A program made the translations under genes and the position numbers. Positions 1-8,566 of a stretch of 64,000 bases of DNA are shown here, piece by piece (position 1 is the first letter of the stretch; each line of letters opens with the position of its first letter). Source of the stretch: Streptomyces viridochromogenes (lineage in GTDB: Bacteria; Actinomycetota; Actinomycetes; Streptomycetales; Streptomycetaceae); assembly GCF_001270495.1 (NCBI RefSeq), contig NZ_LGUR01000002.1, positions 312,633 through 376,632 of the forward strand, in the 5' to 3' direction. Under the pieces are notes generated by a model. It saw nothing but the letters and a program-made list of their open reading frames with translations, was not told where the DNA came from and searched no databases.

Positions 1-1956
1 CTGACGGCGGACGAACGGCTGAACGTCGTCCTGGGTTCGGCCGCGGCACAAGCCCACGGCACCGCGGAGGCGTTCGCGGACGCGGTCTCTCCTGGGGACG
101 CGGAGCGGATCCTGGCGGCGCTGCGGGAGGCGGCCGGTGGCCGGCCCCCGGCCCTGCCGCTGTTCGTGCGCGGCCCGGACGGTGCGCCCCGGCTGGTCGA
201 GGTGTGGGGGCCGTACGACGACACGGCTCGCACCCGGGCCACGACGGTTCGGGGTGTCGTCCTGGATCCGGGGCCGGGCACGGTGGCGGACGCGGCGGCC
301 GACCTGCTGCCGGACGGCGTGCTGTGCCTGGACCGGCTGGGGACGATCGTCTACGCGAATCCGCATGCGGCCCGGCTGCTGCGCCGGCCGCGCACCGAGC
401 TGCTGGGCCGGCCTCTCTGGGAGGGCGTTCCGTGGCTCAACCAGCCCACCGTCGAGGACCATCTGCGCGGGGCGCTGCTCTCTCCTGACCCGGTGCACTT
501 CCATGTCCGAAGACCGTCCGCCCACGGGCGCGAGCCCCACGCGGCCGAGGGGGACTGGCTCGCCCTGTCCGTCTATCCCGGCCCGGACCTGCTGACCTGC
601 ACGATCCGGCTGGGGCACCGGGTGACGGACAGCCCGTCCGCTCTCCCGGACGTGCTCGGCGCGCCGGAGAAGCCCGGTGCTCCGTCGCTCTCCCCGCTGT
701 ACCGCCCCATCGTGCTCGCCATCGCCCTCACCGAGGCGGTCACCGCCCGTCAGGTGTCCGCGGTGGTGATGCGGGAGCTGCTGCCCGCGTTCGGCGGCCG
801 CCGGCTGGCCATCTACCTGCTTCAGGAACGACATCTGTACCTGGCCTGGGAGACCGGCTTCCCCAAGGGGTTCCTCGCCCCGTTCGACGGTGTGGGGCTG
901 GACGCGCGGCTGCCCGGGGTCGAGACGCTGACCAGCGGGCGCCCGCTGTTCTTCGACTCGATGCAGCAGCTCGCCGACGCCTACCCGGGCATCGCGCTGG
1001 ACGCGACGGAGGGGGCGCGCGCCTTCCTGCCGCTGATCGCCTCCGGGCGGCCCGTCGGCTCCTGCATCCTCGGCTTCGACCGGCCGCGCAGCTTCAGCAC
1101 CGAGGAACGCACGGTCCTGACCGCGATGGCCGGACTGATCGCCCACGCGATGGAGAAGGCGCAGCGCTACGAGAGCGAGGCCGCGCTGGCCCGTGGGCTC
1201 CAGCAGGCGCTGCTCCCCCGCCGGCTGTCGCAACACCCGCTGGTGGAGACCGCCGGACGCTATCTGCCCGGCACCCAGGGCATGGAGGTGGGCGGTGACT
1301 GGTACGACGTCGTCGCCGCCGGTGACGGTCTGGCCCTGGTCATCGGCGATGTGCAGGGGCACGGCGTGCAGGCGGCGGCCACCATGGGCCAGCTGCGCAG
1401 CGCGGTGCGGGCCTTCGCCCTCGGTGACCGGCCGCCCGACGAGGTCATGAGCGGCACCAACCACCTGCTCATCGACCTGGACGCCGGCCTGTTCGCGAGC
1501 TGCTGCTACATCCGGCTCGACCCCGTGACCGGCGTCGCCCAGGCGGCGGTTGCAGGCCACCCGCGGCCGCTGCTGCGCCGCCCGGACGGCCGTACGCAGG
1601 TCCTGGAACTGCCCGGCGGTGTGGTGCTCGGCGTGGACCCGCAGGCGACGTATCCGGTGGCGGAGCTGCGGATGGAGCCGGGCGCCGTGCTGGCGTTGTA
1701 CACGGACGGGCTGGTCGAGCGGCCCGGTGTCGACATCGACGACGGCATCAGCGCGCTGCGTGTGGCGCTGGCCAAGGCCGGTGCCCCCGGCGCCCGTCCG
1801 GGCGGGCGTTCGCTGGCGGGCATGGCCGACCGGCTCACCGCGACCGCCCGGCACACGGCGGACCGCCCCGACGACATCGCGCTGCTGCTGGCCACGCGAC
1901 GGGCCGCGCCCCGCACCGGAGGTGAGGGCACGCGCCGGCGGCGTCCGGGCGGGTAA
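1..1956 (+). CDS. SpoIIE/PP2C serine phosphatase with PAS and GAF sensor domains (5' end outside window)
   Basis: The reading frame is open from the first base, so the gene begins upstream of the window. About 651 residues are visible. In order they are a PAS-like segment (its second copy contains DGVLCLDRLGTIVYANPHA), a GAF domain (roughly bases 700-1150), and a C-terminal SpoIIE-type PP2C domain. The PP2C motifs are all present: GGDWYDVV, IGDVQGHGVQAAATMG, ALYTDGLVE and DDIALLLA, which supply the metal-binding aspartates. Family members dephosphorylate anti-anti-sigma factors and so tune stress or developmental sigma factors in Streptomyces. There are no membrane segments in the visible part, so it is probably cytosolic. 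A second SpoIIE protein follows in the same direction after about 130 bases. The partner proteins cannot be told from the sequence. Confidence 0.88.
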   Translation: MTADERLNVVLGSAAAQAHGTAEAFADAVSPGDAERILAALREAAGGRPPALPLFVRGPDGAPRLVEVWGPYDDTARTRATTVRGVVLDPGPGTVADAAADLLPDGVLCLDRLGTIVYANPHAARLLRRPRTELLGRPLWEGVPWLNQPTVEDHLRGALLSPDPVHFHVRRPSAHGREPHAAEGDWLALSVYPGPDLLTCTIRLGHRVTDSPSALPDVLGAPEKPGAPSLSPLYRPIVLAIALTEAVTARQVSAVVMRELLPAFGGRRLAIYLLQERHLYLAWETGFPKGFLAPFDGVGLDARLPGVETLTSGRPLFFDSMQQLADAYPGIALDATEGARAFLPLIASGRPVGSCILGFDRPRSFSTEERTVLTAMAGLIAHAMEKAQRYESEAALARGLQQALLPRRLSQHPLVETAGRYLPGTQGMEVGGDWYDVVAAGDGLALVIGDVQGHGVQAAATMGQLRSAVRAFALGDRPPDEVMSGTNHLLIDLDAGLFASCCYIRLDPVTGVAQAAVAGHPRPLLRRPDGRTQVLELPGGVVLGVDPQATYPVAELRMEPGAVLALYTDGLVERPGVDIDDGISALRVALAKAGAPGARPGGRSLAGMADRLTATARHTADRPDDIALLLATRRAAPRTGGEGTRRRRPGG

Positions 1957-2089
1957 CCCTGTGGCGGGGACGGGAGTTGCCCGGTCCGGCACTTCACACC
2001 TGTGGCCGATGTGTGGGGGACGCGGCGGGCCTTGTCACGGTCTGTTACGTCTCTCGCCTCCTGAGGCCCGGCAGTGTAGACATGGGCAC

Positions 2090-4873
2090 ATGGTCCGACT
2101 GTGGGGTCGCTCCGGGGCCCGGTCGGCCCGTCGTCCGAGCGGTGAGCGCACACGGGGTGCGCCCGACCGTGTCCGGGGTGTGCCCGAAGCGGGGCTGCCG
2201 CGCGAGGCTCCGGCCGAGGGGCGGCGCCAGGGGCGGTTCTCCGCGGTGTGGGCGACGCTGGGCGGGCGCAGCCTCGCCGGTCAGGTGTTCCTGCTGCAAG
2301 TGGTGATCGTGCTGCTGCTGGTCGTCGCCGCGGTGGCGGCGCTGGTGCTCCAGGTGCGCTATGACACCACGCAGGAGGCCCGTCATCGTTCGGTGGCGGT
2401 CGCCGAGGCGTTCGCGAACGCGCCGGGCACCCGGGAGGCGCTGGACAGCCCGGACCCCACCGCCGTGCTGCAACCGCGGGCCGAGGCGGCGCGCGAGGCC
2501 ACGGACGTGGACTTCCTCGTCGTCATGAACACCGACGGCGTCCGCTACACCCATCCCAAGACGGACCGCATCGGCAAGACGTTCGTCGGGAACATCGCGC
2601 CCGCGCTGGCCGGGCAGGTCGTGACCGAGGAGATCACGGGCACCATCGGGCCGCTCGTGCAGGCGGTGGTGCCGATCAAGGATCCCGACGGCAAGGTCGT
2701 CGGGCTGGTGTCGGCCGGGGTGACGAAGGCGACCGTGGGCGGTACGGCGGACCGGCAGCTACCGCTCCTGCTGACCGCGGCCGCGGCGGCGCTCGCCCTG
2801 TCCACGGCGGGCACCGCGCTGGTCAGCAAGCGGCTGCTGCGGCAGACACACGGCCTCGGGCCGGACGAGATGACCCGGATGTACGAGCACCACGACGCCG
2901 TCCTGCACGCCGTCCGGGAGGGCGTGATCATCGTCGGCGCCGAGGGTCGGCTGCTGCTCGCCAACGACGAGGCGCACCGCCTCCTCGACCTGCCCGAGGA
3001 CGCCGAGGGACACCGGGTGCTGCACCTCGGCCTCGCCCCCGACACGGCCGAGCTGCTGGACTCCGGCCGGATGGCCACGGACGAGGTGCACCTGGTCAAG
3101 GACCGGCTGCTGGCGGTCAACCAGCGCCCCACCACCCTCAGGGGCCGCCCGTCCGGCAGCGTCGCCACGCTCCGCGACTCGACCGAGCTGCGGGCCCTGT
3201 CCGGCCGCGCCGAGGAGGCCCGGGAGCGCCTCAACATGCTGTACGACGCCGGTGTGGGCATCGGCACCAGCCTGGACGTCACCCGCACAGCCGAGGAACT
3301 GGCGGAGCTGGCGGTGCCCCGGTTCGCGGACTTCGCCACCGTCGACCTGTTCGAGGCCGTGCTGGGCGGCGGGCAGCCGGAGGGGGCGACCGGGCTGCGC
3401 CGCACGGCGTGCGGCGGGATACGCGAGGACGCGCCGCTGTACCCGGTGGGCGAGAAGATCCGGCTCGTGGACTCCTCGCCGCAGGCCCGCGCGCTCAAGG
3501 AGGGGCGGGCCGTCATCGAGCCGCGGCTGGACGAGGCGCCGGGCTGGCGTGCCCAGGATCAGGAGCGGTCGGCGCAGGTCGTGGACTTCGGGATCCACTC
3601 GCTGGTCGCGGTGCCGCTCAGGACGGGGTCCCTGGTGCTGGGCGTGGTCAGCTTCTGGCGGTCGCGCAAGGCCGGGCCGTTCGACGCCGACGAGGTGGCG
3701 CTCGCGGAGGAGCTGGTCGCCAGGGCCGCGGTGTCCATCGACAACGCCCGCCGGTACACGCGCGAGCACAGCATGGCCGTCACCCTCCAGCGCAGCCTGC
3801 TGCCCCGCAGCCTGCCGGAGCAGAACGCGCTGGACATCGCCTACCGGTATCTGCCGGCGCAGGCCGGTGTGGGCGGGGACTGGTTCGACGTGCTGCCGCT
3901 GTCCGGTGCGCGGGTCGCGCTGGTGGTGGGGGACGTCGTCGGCCACGGGCTGCACGCGGCGGCCACGATGGGCCGGCTGCGTACGGCGGTGCACAACTTC
4001 TCCGCCCTGGACCTGCCGCCCGACGAACTGCTCGCGCTCCTCGACGAACTGGTCGCCCGGATCGACCAGGACGAGACGGAGGAGGAGGGCGACAGCGCCC
4101 CGGTGACCGGTGCGACCTGTCTGTACGCGGTCTACGACCCGGTGTCCCAGCGGTGCACGGTCGCCCGCGCGGGCCATCCGCCGCCGGCCCTGATCCAGCC
4201 GGACGGCTCGGTCGACTTCCCGGACGTGCCCGCCGGTCCCCCGCTGGGTCTGGGCGGGCTGCCGTTCGAGACGGCCGAGCTGGAGCTGGCGGAGGACAGC
4301 CGGCTCGTGCTCTACACCGACGGGCTCGTGGAGGACCGCGAGCGGGACATCGACGAGGGTCTGGAGCTGCTGCGTGCCGCGCTGGCCGGGGCCGGCCGGT
4401 CGCCGGAGGAGACCTGCCAGGCCGTACTGGACGCCCGGCAGCCGGGCGTCCGGGCGAGCGACGACATCGCGCTGATCGTGGCGCGCACCCGGGCGCTCGG
4501 GGCCGACCTGGTCGCCGAGTGGCAGGTGCCGTCCGATCCGGCGGCCGTGGCCGAGGTGCGGTCCGCCGTGACGCGGACGCTGGAGGCGTGGGGGCTGGAG
4601 GAGCTGTCGTTCACCACGGAGCTCATCCTGAGCGAGCTGGTCACCAACGCGATCCGGTACGGCGGTGAGCCGATCCGGGTGCGCATGCTGCGCGATCGCA
4701 GTCTGATCTGCGAGGTCTTCGACAGCAGCAGCACCTCGCCGCATCTGCGCTACGCGACCATGACGGACGAGGGCGGGCGCGGCCTGTTCCTGGTCGCGCA
4801 GCTCGCGGACCGCTGGGGCACGCGGTACCTGCCCGCGGGCAAGGTGATCTGGGCGGAGCAGCCGCTGCCGTAG
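2090..4873 (+). CDS. Membrane-anchored SpoIIE/PP2C phosphatase with Cache, PAS, GAF and HATPase domains
   Basis: A 927-residue signalling protein. The order is: a basic N-terminus; a membrane helix (VFLLQVVIVLLLVVAAVAAL); an extracytoplasmic Cache-like sensor domain containing FLVVMNTDGVRYTHP; a second helix (LPLLLTAAAAALALSTAG); PAS; GAF; SpoIIE PP2C (GGDWFDVL, VGDVVGHGLHAA, LYTDGLVEDRE, DDIALIVA); and a C-terminal HATPase_c/anti-sigma kinase-like domain (ELILSELVTNAIRYGG, GRGLFLVAQLADRWG). The fusion of phosphatase and RsbW-like kinase folds places opposing partner-switching activities in one sensor. This is a common Streptomyces layout. The start is uncertain because no clear ribosome-binding site precedes the ATG at 2090; the frame is open further upstream, but there it overlaps the previous gene. 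Ligand and sigma-factor targets are unknown. Confidence 0.87.
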   Translation: MVRLWGRSGARSARRPSGERTRGAPDRVRGVPEAGLPREAPAEGRRQGRFSAVWATLGGRSLAGQVFLLQVVIVLLLVVAAVAALVLQVRYDTTQEARHRSVAVAEAFANAPGTREALDSPDPTAVLQPRAEAAREATDVDFLVVMNTDGVRYTHPKTDRIGKTFVGNIAPALAGQVVTEEITGTIGPLVQAVVPIKDPDGKVVGLVSAGVTKATVGGTADRQLPLLLTAAAAALALSTAGTALVSKRLLRQTHGLGPDEMTRMYEHHDAVLHAVREGVIIVGAEGRLLLANDEAHRLLDLPEDAEGHRVLHLGLAPDTAELLDSGRMATDEVHLVKDRLLAVNQRPTTLRGRPSGSVATLRDSTELRALSGRAEEARERLNMLYDAGVGIGTSLDVTRTAEELAELAVPRFADFATVDLFEAVLGGGQPEGATGLRRTACGGIREDAPLYPVGEKIRLVDSSPQARALKEGRAVIEPRLDEAPGWRAQDQERSAQVVDFGIHSLVAVPLRTGSLVLGVVSFWRSRKAGPFDADEVALAEELVARAAVSIDNARRYTREHSMAVTLQRSLLPRSLPEQNALDIAYRYLPAQAGVGGDWFDVLPLSGARVALVVGDVVGHGLHAAATMGRLRTAVHNFSALDLPPDELLALLDELVARIDQDETEEEGDSAPVTGATCLYAVYDPVSQRCTVARAGHPPPALIQPDGSVDFPDVPAGPPLGLGGLPFETAELELAEDSRLVLYTDGLVEDRERDIDEGLELLRAALAGAGRSPEETCQAVLDARQPGVRASDDIALIVARTRALGADLVAEWQVPSDPAAVAEVRSAVTRTLEAWGLEELSFTTELILSELVTNAIRYGGEPIRVRMLRDRSLICEVFDSSSTSPHLRYATMTDEGGRGLFLVAQLADRWGTRYLPAGKVIWAEQPLP

Positions 4874-4936
4874 GCGGCGGCTGTTTGTGCATAGGTACGA
4901 ACCTTTGACGCGACCGGTGCCTCTCTCGCCCGGCTT

Positions 4937-4959
4937 CTGGTAGGAAACTTTCCTACCAG
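4937..4959. promoter_or_regulatory. 23-bp perfect palindrome upstream of chitosanase (CsnR-box-like operator)
   Basis: Two 11-bp arms, CTGGTAGGAAA and TTTCCTACCAG, flank a single central C, about 50 bases before the chitosanase start. The core AGGAAA-C-TTTCCT resembles the operator described for the ROK-family repressor CsnR at actinomycete chitosanase genes. The match to that site is from memory; the palindrome itself is directly visible. Confidence 0.75.
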
Positions 4960-5008
4960 TATCGGTTACGGCCCAACTCCCCACCCCCCACCATCACTTG
5001 GAGCCGCC

Positions 5009-5827
5009 GTGAAGCACCCCGCGCGCACGTCGCGCCGCACTCTCCTCGCCCTGTTCGGCGCGTCCCTGGCGTCGGCCCCCTACCTCAACCCGCCTGGCGC
5101 CGCCGCGCTCCGCGCCGCGGCGGGACTCGACGACCCGGCGAAGAAGGAGATCGCCATGCAGCTGGTGTCGAGCGCGGAGAACTCCTCGCTCGACTGGAAG
5201 GCGCAGTACAAGTACATCGAGGACATCGGTGACGGCCGCGGTTACACGGCCGGGATCATCGGCTTCTGCTCCGGCACGGGCGACATGCTCGACCTGGTCG
5301 AGCTGTACGCCGACCGCCGCCCCGGCAACGTCCTCGCCCCCTACCTCCCGGCGCTGCGCCGGGTGAACGGCACCGACTCGCACGACGGACTGGACCCGGA
5401 CTTCCCCCGCGACTGGGCCCGGGCCGCGCGGGACCAGGAGTTCCGGCGGGCGCAGGACAACGAACGCGACCGGGTGTACTTCAACCCGGCCGTGCGGCAG
5501 GGCAGGACGGACGGGCTGCGCATGCTGGGCCAGTTCGCGTACTACGACGCCATCGTCATGCACGGCGACGGCACCGACCCGACCAGCTTCCGCAACATCC
5601 GCAGGCGCGCCCTGAACCGGGCCCGGCCGCCGGCGCAGGGCGGCGACGAAGTCACCTATCTGCACGCCTTCCTGGACGCGCGGGTGTGGGCGATGAAGCA
5701 GGAGGAGGCCCACAGCGACACCAGCCGGGTCGACACGGCCCAGCGGGTCTTCCTGCGCGAGGGCAACCTCGACCTCGATCCGCCGCTCGACTGGAAGGTC
5801 TACGGGGACAGTTACCACATCGGCTGA
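5009..5827 (+). CDS. csn: Secreted GH46 chitosanase
   Basis: A 272-residue endo-chitosanase precursor that hydrolyses beta-1,4-linked glucosamine polymers outside the cell. The N-terminus MKHPARTSRRTLLALFGASL looks like a twin-arginine signal peptide. The GH46 catalytic region is clear: Glu57 in SSAENSS and Asp75 in GDGRGYTAG are 18 residues apart, the same spacing as the catalytic pair Glu22/Asp40 in the mature Streptomyces N174 enzyme. The C-terminus ends in DWKVYGDSYHIG, also typical. The GTG start is chosen because GGAG lies six bases upstream and the signal peptide begins there. A palindromic operator precedes it and a perfect hairpin follows it, so it appears monocistronic and substrate-induced. 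Confidence 0.95.
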   Translation: MKHPARTSRRTLLALFGASLASAPYLNPPGAAALRAAAGLDDPAKKEIAMQLVSSAENSSLDWKAQYKYIEDIGDGRGYTAGIIGFCSGTGDMLDLVELYADRRPGNVLAPYLPALRRVNGTDSHDGLDPDFPRDWARAARDQEFRRAQDNERDRVYFNPAVRQGRTDGLRMLGQFAYYDAIVMHGDGTDPTSFRNIRRRALNRARPPAQGGDEVTYLHAFLDARVWAMKQEEAHSDTSRVDTAQRVFLREGNLDLDPPLDWKVYGDSYHIG

Positions 5828-5832
5828 ACGGC

Positions 5833-5862
5833 GTCCGGCGCCCCGGCAACGGGGCGCCGGAC
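5833..5862 (+). terminator. Hairpin terminator after chitosanase
   Basis: A perfect 13-bp stem, GTCCGGCGCCCCG paired with CGGGGCGCCGGAC around a four-base loop, begins five bases after the stop codon. It has no U-tract, as is usual in Streptomyces. Confidence 0.8.
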
Positions 5863-5918
5863 CTCGCCGTACACACCTCTCGCCCGGCATGAGAGAGTGA
5901 CCGGCGCGGCCCGGATGC

Positions 5919-5939
5919 CTCATAAAGCTGGTTTATGAG
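5919..5939. repeat. AT-rich inverted repeat in the chitosanase/fprA intergenic region
   Basis: CTCATAAA and TTTATGAG form perfect 8-bp arms around a five-base centre. The AT-rich composition stands out in this genome. It lies about 90 bases before the reductase start and may be an operator or part of a promoter; no regulator is identified. Confidence 0.5.
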
Positions 5940-5965
5940 CTCATAGAATGGACCCGCGTACCGAC

Positions 5966-5984
5966 TTAGGCTTGCCTTAGCTTA
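5966..5984 (+). promoter_or_regulatory. Iron-box-like site upstream of ferredoxin-NADP reductase
   Basis: TTAGGCTTGCCTTAGCTTA agrees at about 13 of 19 positions with the DtxR/DmdR-type iron box TTAGGTTAGGCTCACCTAA, as I recall the consensus. It is followed at once by another TTAGGC. It lies 46 bases before the start codon, a sensible place for iron repression. The match is imperfect. Confidence 0.45.
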
Positions 5985-6030
5985 GGCTTCCCGACGAGAT
6001 CGCTTGTCACCGCTCGAAGGGACCCTGATC

Positions 6031-7395
6031 ATGCCCCGCCCCCTGCGGGTAGCCATCGTCGGAGCCGGCCCCGCCGGGATCTACGCCGCCGACGCCCTGC
6101 TCAAGTCCGACGTGGCCGCCGAACCCGGCGTGTCCATCGACCTCTTCGAGCGCATGCCGGCGCCGTTCGGCCTGATCCGTTACGGCGTGGCGCCCGACCA
6201 CCCCCGCATCAAGGGCATCATCACGGCCCTCCACCAGGTGCTCGACAAGCCGCAGATCCGCCTCTTCGGCAACGTCGACTACCCGACCGACCTGAGCCTG
6301 GACGACCTGCGCGCGTTCTACGACGCCGTGATCTTCTCGACCGGCGCGACGGCCGACCGCGCGCTGCCGATCCCGGGCATCGAGCTCGACGGGTCGTACG
6401 GCGCCGCGGACTTCGTCTCCTGGTACGACGGCCACCCGGACGTGCCGCGCACCTGGCCGCTTCAGGCGGAGAAGGTCGCCGTCCTCGGCGTCGGCAACGT
6501 CGCCCTCGACGTGGCCCGCATCCTGGCCAAGACGGCGGACGAGCTGCTGCCGACGGAGATCCCGGCGAACGTCTACGACGGTCTGAAGGCCAACAAGGCC
6601 GTCGAGATCCACGTGTTCGGCCGCCGCGGCCCGGCGCAGGCGAAGTTCTCGCCGATGGAGCTGCGGGAGCTGGACCACTCCCCCAACATCGAGGTCATCG
6701 TCGACCCCGAGGACATCGACTACGACGAGGGCTCGATCGAGACCCGGCGCGGCAACAAGCAGGCCGACATGGTCGCCAAGACCCTGGAGAACTGGGCGAT
6801 CCGCGACGTCGGCGACCGGCCGCACAAGCTGTTCCTGCACTTCTTCGAGTCGCCGACCGAGATCCTCGGCGAGGACGGCAAGGTCGTCGGTCTGCGCACC
6901 GAGCGCACCGCCCTCGACGGCACCGGCAACGTCAAGGGCACCGGCGAGTTCAAGGACTGGGACGTCACCGGGATCTACCGTGCCGTCGGCTACCTCTCCG
7001 ACAAACTCCCCAAGCTGCCCTGGGACATCGACTCGGGCACGGTCCCGGACGAGGGCGGCCGCGTCATACAGGAGAGCGGCGAGCACCTGCAGTCGACGTA
7101 CGTCACCGGCTGGATCCGGCGCGGTCCGGTCGGCCTGATCGGCCACACCAAGGGCGACGCCAACGAGACGGTGTCGAACCTCCTGGACGACTTCGCGAAC
7201 GGTCGTCTGCAGACGCCGGACTCGCCCGAGCCGGAGGCCGTGGAGGCGTTCCTCGCCGAACGCGAGATCCGCTTCACCACCTGGGACGGCTGGTACAAGC
7301 TCGACGCCGCCGAGAAGGCGCTGGGCGAGCCGCAGGGCCGCGAGCGCGTGAAGATCGTCGAGCGCGAGGACATGCTCCGGGAGAGCGGCGCCTGA
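6031..7395 (+). CDS. fprA: NADPH-ferredoxin reductase, FprA family
   Basis: A 454-residue flavoprotein of the adrenodoxin-reductase/FprA type. It transfers electrons between NADPH and ferredoxins that supply cytochromes P450 or Fe-S enzymes. The FAD-binding motif VAIVGAGPAGIYAADALL is at residues 6-23. It is followed by the family motif APFGLIRYGVAPDHP and by the NADP-binding stretch VAVLGVGNVALDVARIL. The C-terminal WIRRGPVGLIGHTKGDA is also diagnostic. Length agrees with mycobacterial FprA (about 456). The ATG at 6031 is preferred because the protein then begins directly before the FAD fold; GAAGGGA lies upstream at a rather long distance. The upstream iron-box-like site suggests iron regulation. 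A strong hairpin follows, so it is a single-gene unit. Confidence 0.93.
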   Translation: MPRPLRVAIVGAGPAGIYAADALLKSDVAAEPGVSIDLFERMPAPFGLIRYGVAPDHPRIKGIITALHQVLDKPQIRLFGNVDYPTDLSLDDLRAFYDAVIFSTGATADRALPIPGIELDGSYGAADFVSWYDGHPDVPRTWPLQAEKVAVLGVGNVALDVARILAKTADELLPTEIPANVYDGLKANKAVEIHVFGRRGPAQAKFSPMELRELDHSPNIEVIVDPEDIDYDEGSIETRRGNKQADMVAKTLENWAIRDVGDRPHKLFLHFFESPTEILGEDGKVVGLRTERTALDGTGNVKGTGEFKDWDVTGIYRAVGYLSDKLPKLPWDIDSGTVPDEGGRVIQESGEHLQSTYVTGWIRRGPVGLIGHTKGDANETVSNLLDDFANGRLQTPDSPEPEAVEAFLAEREIRFTTWDGWYKLDAAEKALGEPQGRERVKIVEREDMLRESGA

Positions 7396-7417
7396 GTCGC
7401 CGACGGTGACACGTCGA

Positions 7418-7454
7418 CGGAGAGGGCCGGGGGTTCGTCCCCCGGCCCTCTCCG
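7418..7454 (+). terminator. Hairpin terminator after fprA
   Basis: A perfect 16-bp stem with a five-base loop. The 5' arm begins CGGAGAGGGCCGGGGG, and its exact complement follows. It starts about 20 bases after the fprA stop. Confidence 0.88.
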
Positions 7455-7498
7455 GCTTTCGCGGCTCCGGGATGATCGCCGCCTGTTAACGTCCCCCG

Positions 7499-8464
7499 GT
7501 GTTCTCACTACTGGAGCCCCCTTTCTTCACCCGGCTGCGCGCTGCGCGCCGGGTGCTCGTCGCCGGTGCGGGCGGCGGTTTCGACGTGTACGCCGGCGTG
7601 CCACTGGCCCTCGCCCTGCGGGCGGCCGGCAAGGAGGTCCAGCTGGCCAGTCTGTCCTTCTCGGAGCTGTACGGGCTGGATCCCGACGTGTGGGTGGACC
7701 ACGACATCGCGGCGATACGCCCGGACACCACGATCCGCGGCGACTACTTCCCAGAACGGGCTCTCGCGCGCTGGCTCGCCCTCCAGGACCTGCCCGACAC
7801 GGTGTACGCCTTCCCCCGCACGGGCGTCCAGCCGCTCAGGGACGCCTACCGGGCCCTCCTGGAGCACCTGGGCGGCGTGGACGCCATCGTGCTGGTGGAC
7901 GGCGGGACCGACATCCTGATGCGCGGCGACGAGCACGGACTGGGCACACCGGAGGAGGACATGGCCAGCCTCGCGGCCGTGGCCGGGCTCGACGAGGTTC
8001 CGGTGCGGCTCGTGGCGTGTCTCGGGTTCGGGGTGGACTCCTACCACGGGGTCAACCACTCCCTGGTGCTGGAGAATCTCGCCGCGCTGGACCGGGAGGG
8101 CGGCTACCTCGGCACGTTCTCGCTGCCGCGCGAGAGCCGCGAGGGGAGCCTGTTCCTCGACGCGGTCGAGCACGCCCAGCGGGCCACACCGGACCATCCG
8201 AGCATCGTCCAGGGTTCCGTCGCCGCCGCCGTACGCGGTGACTTCGGCGATGTCCGGTTCACCGAGCGCACCAAGGACAGCGAGCTGTTCATCAACCCGC
8301 TCATGGCCCTGTACTTCTGCGTCGACGCGCCCGCCCTCGCCCGGCGCAACCTCTATCTCGACCGGCTGGAGAACACCGCGCTGATGCGCCAGATCAGCTC
8401 GGTCATCGCGGAGTTCCGCGACGAGCTGCCGCGTCAGCGGCCACCGCGGGCCTACCCGCACTGA
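7499..8464 (+). CDS. DUF1152 family protein
   Basis: A 321-residue soluble protein of the DUF1152 family, with the N-terminal signature RVLVAGAGGGFDVYAGVPLA, followed by IVLVDGGTDILMRGDE and by ACLGFGVDSYHGVNHS. The glycine-rich N-terminus and the later DGGTD and GFGVDSYHGV motifs suggest a nucleotide- or sugar-binding Rossmann-like fold, but no reaction is established for the family. The GTG start has no evident Shine-Dalgarno sequence. A TAACGT hexamer lies seven bases upstream, so a leaderless transcript is possible. It is flanked by a terminator and an unrelated secreted-protein gene, so it is probably transcribed alone. Confidence 0.75.
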   Translation: MFSLLEPPFFTRLRAARRVLVAGAGGGFDVYAGVPLALALRAAGKEVQLASLSFSELYGLDPDVWVDHDIAAIRPDTTIRGDYFPERALARWLALQDLPDTVYAFPRTGVQPLRDAYRALLEHLGGVDAIVLVDGGTDILMRGDEHGLGTPEEDMASLAAVAGLDEVPVRLVACLGFGVDSYHGVNHSLVLENLAALDREGGYLGTFSLPRESREGSLFLDAVEHAQRATPDHPSIVQGSVAAAVRGDFGDVRFTERTKDSELFINPLMALYFCVDAPALARRNLYLDRLENTALMRQISSVIAEFRDELPRQRPPRAYPH

Positions 8465-8566
8465 AGCGCTTTTGTCTCACGTTCCGGTGAAGTCGCCCCG
8501 GCAGGCACCTGAGCTGCATACACTCCTGATCTTCACAGAAGCTCCATACAGGGGGGACGTTTCTCC

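Noticed and set aside
2759..4984. Long open frame (741 codons) antisense to the second phosphatase
   Set aside because: It is fully antisense to recognised PAS, GAF and PP2C domains, and its own translation has no recognisable family.
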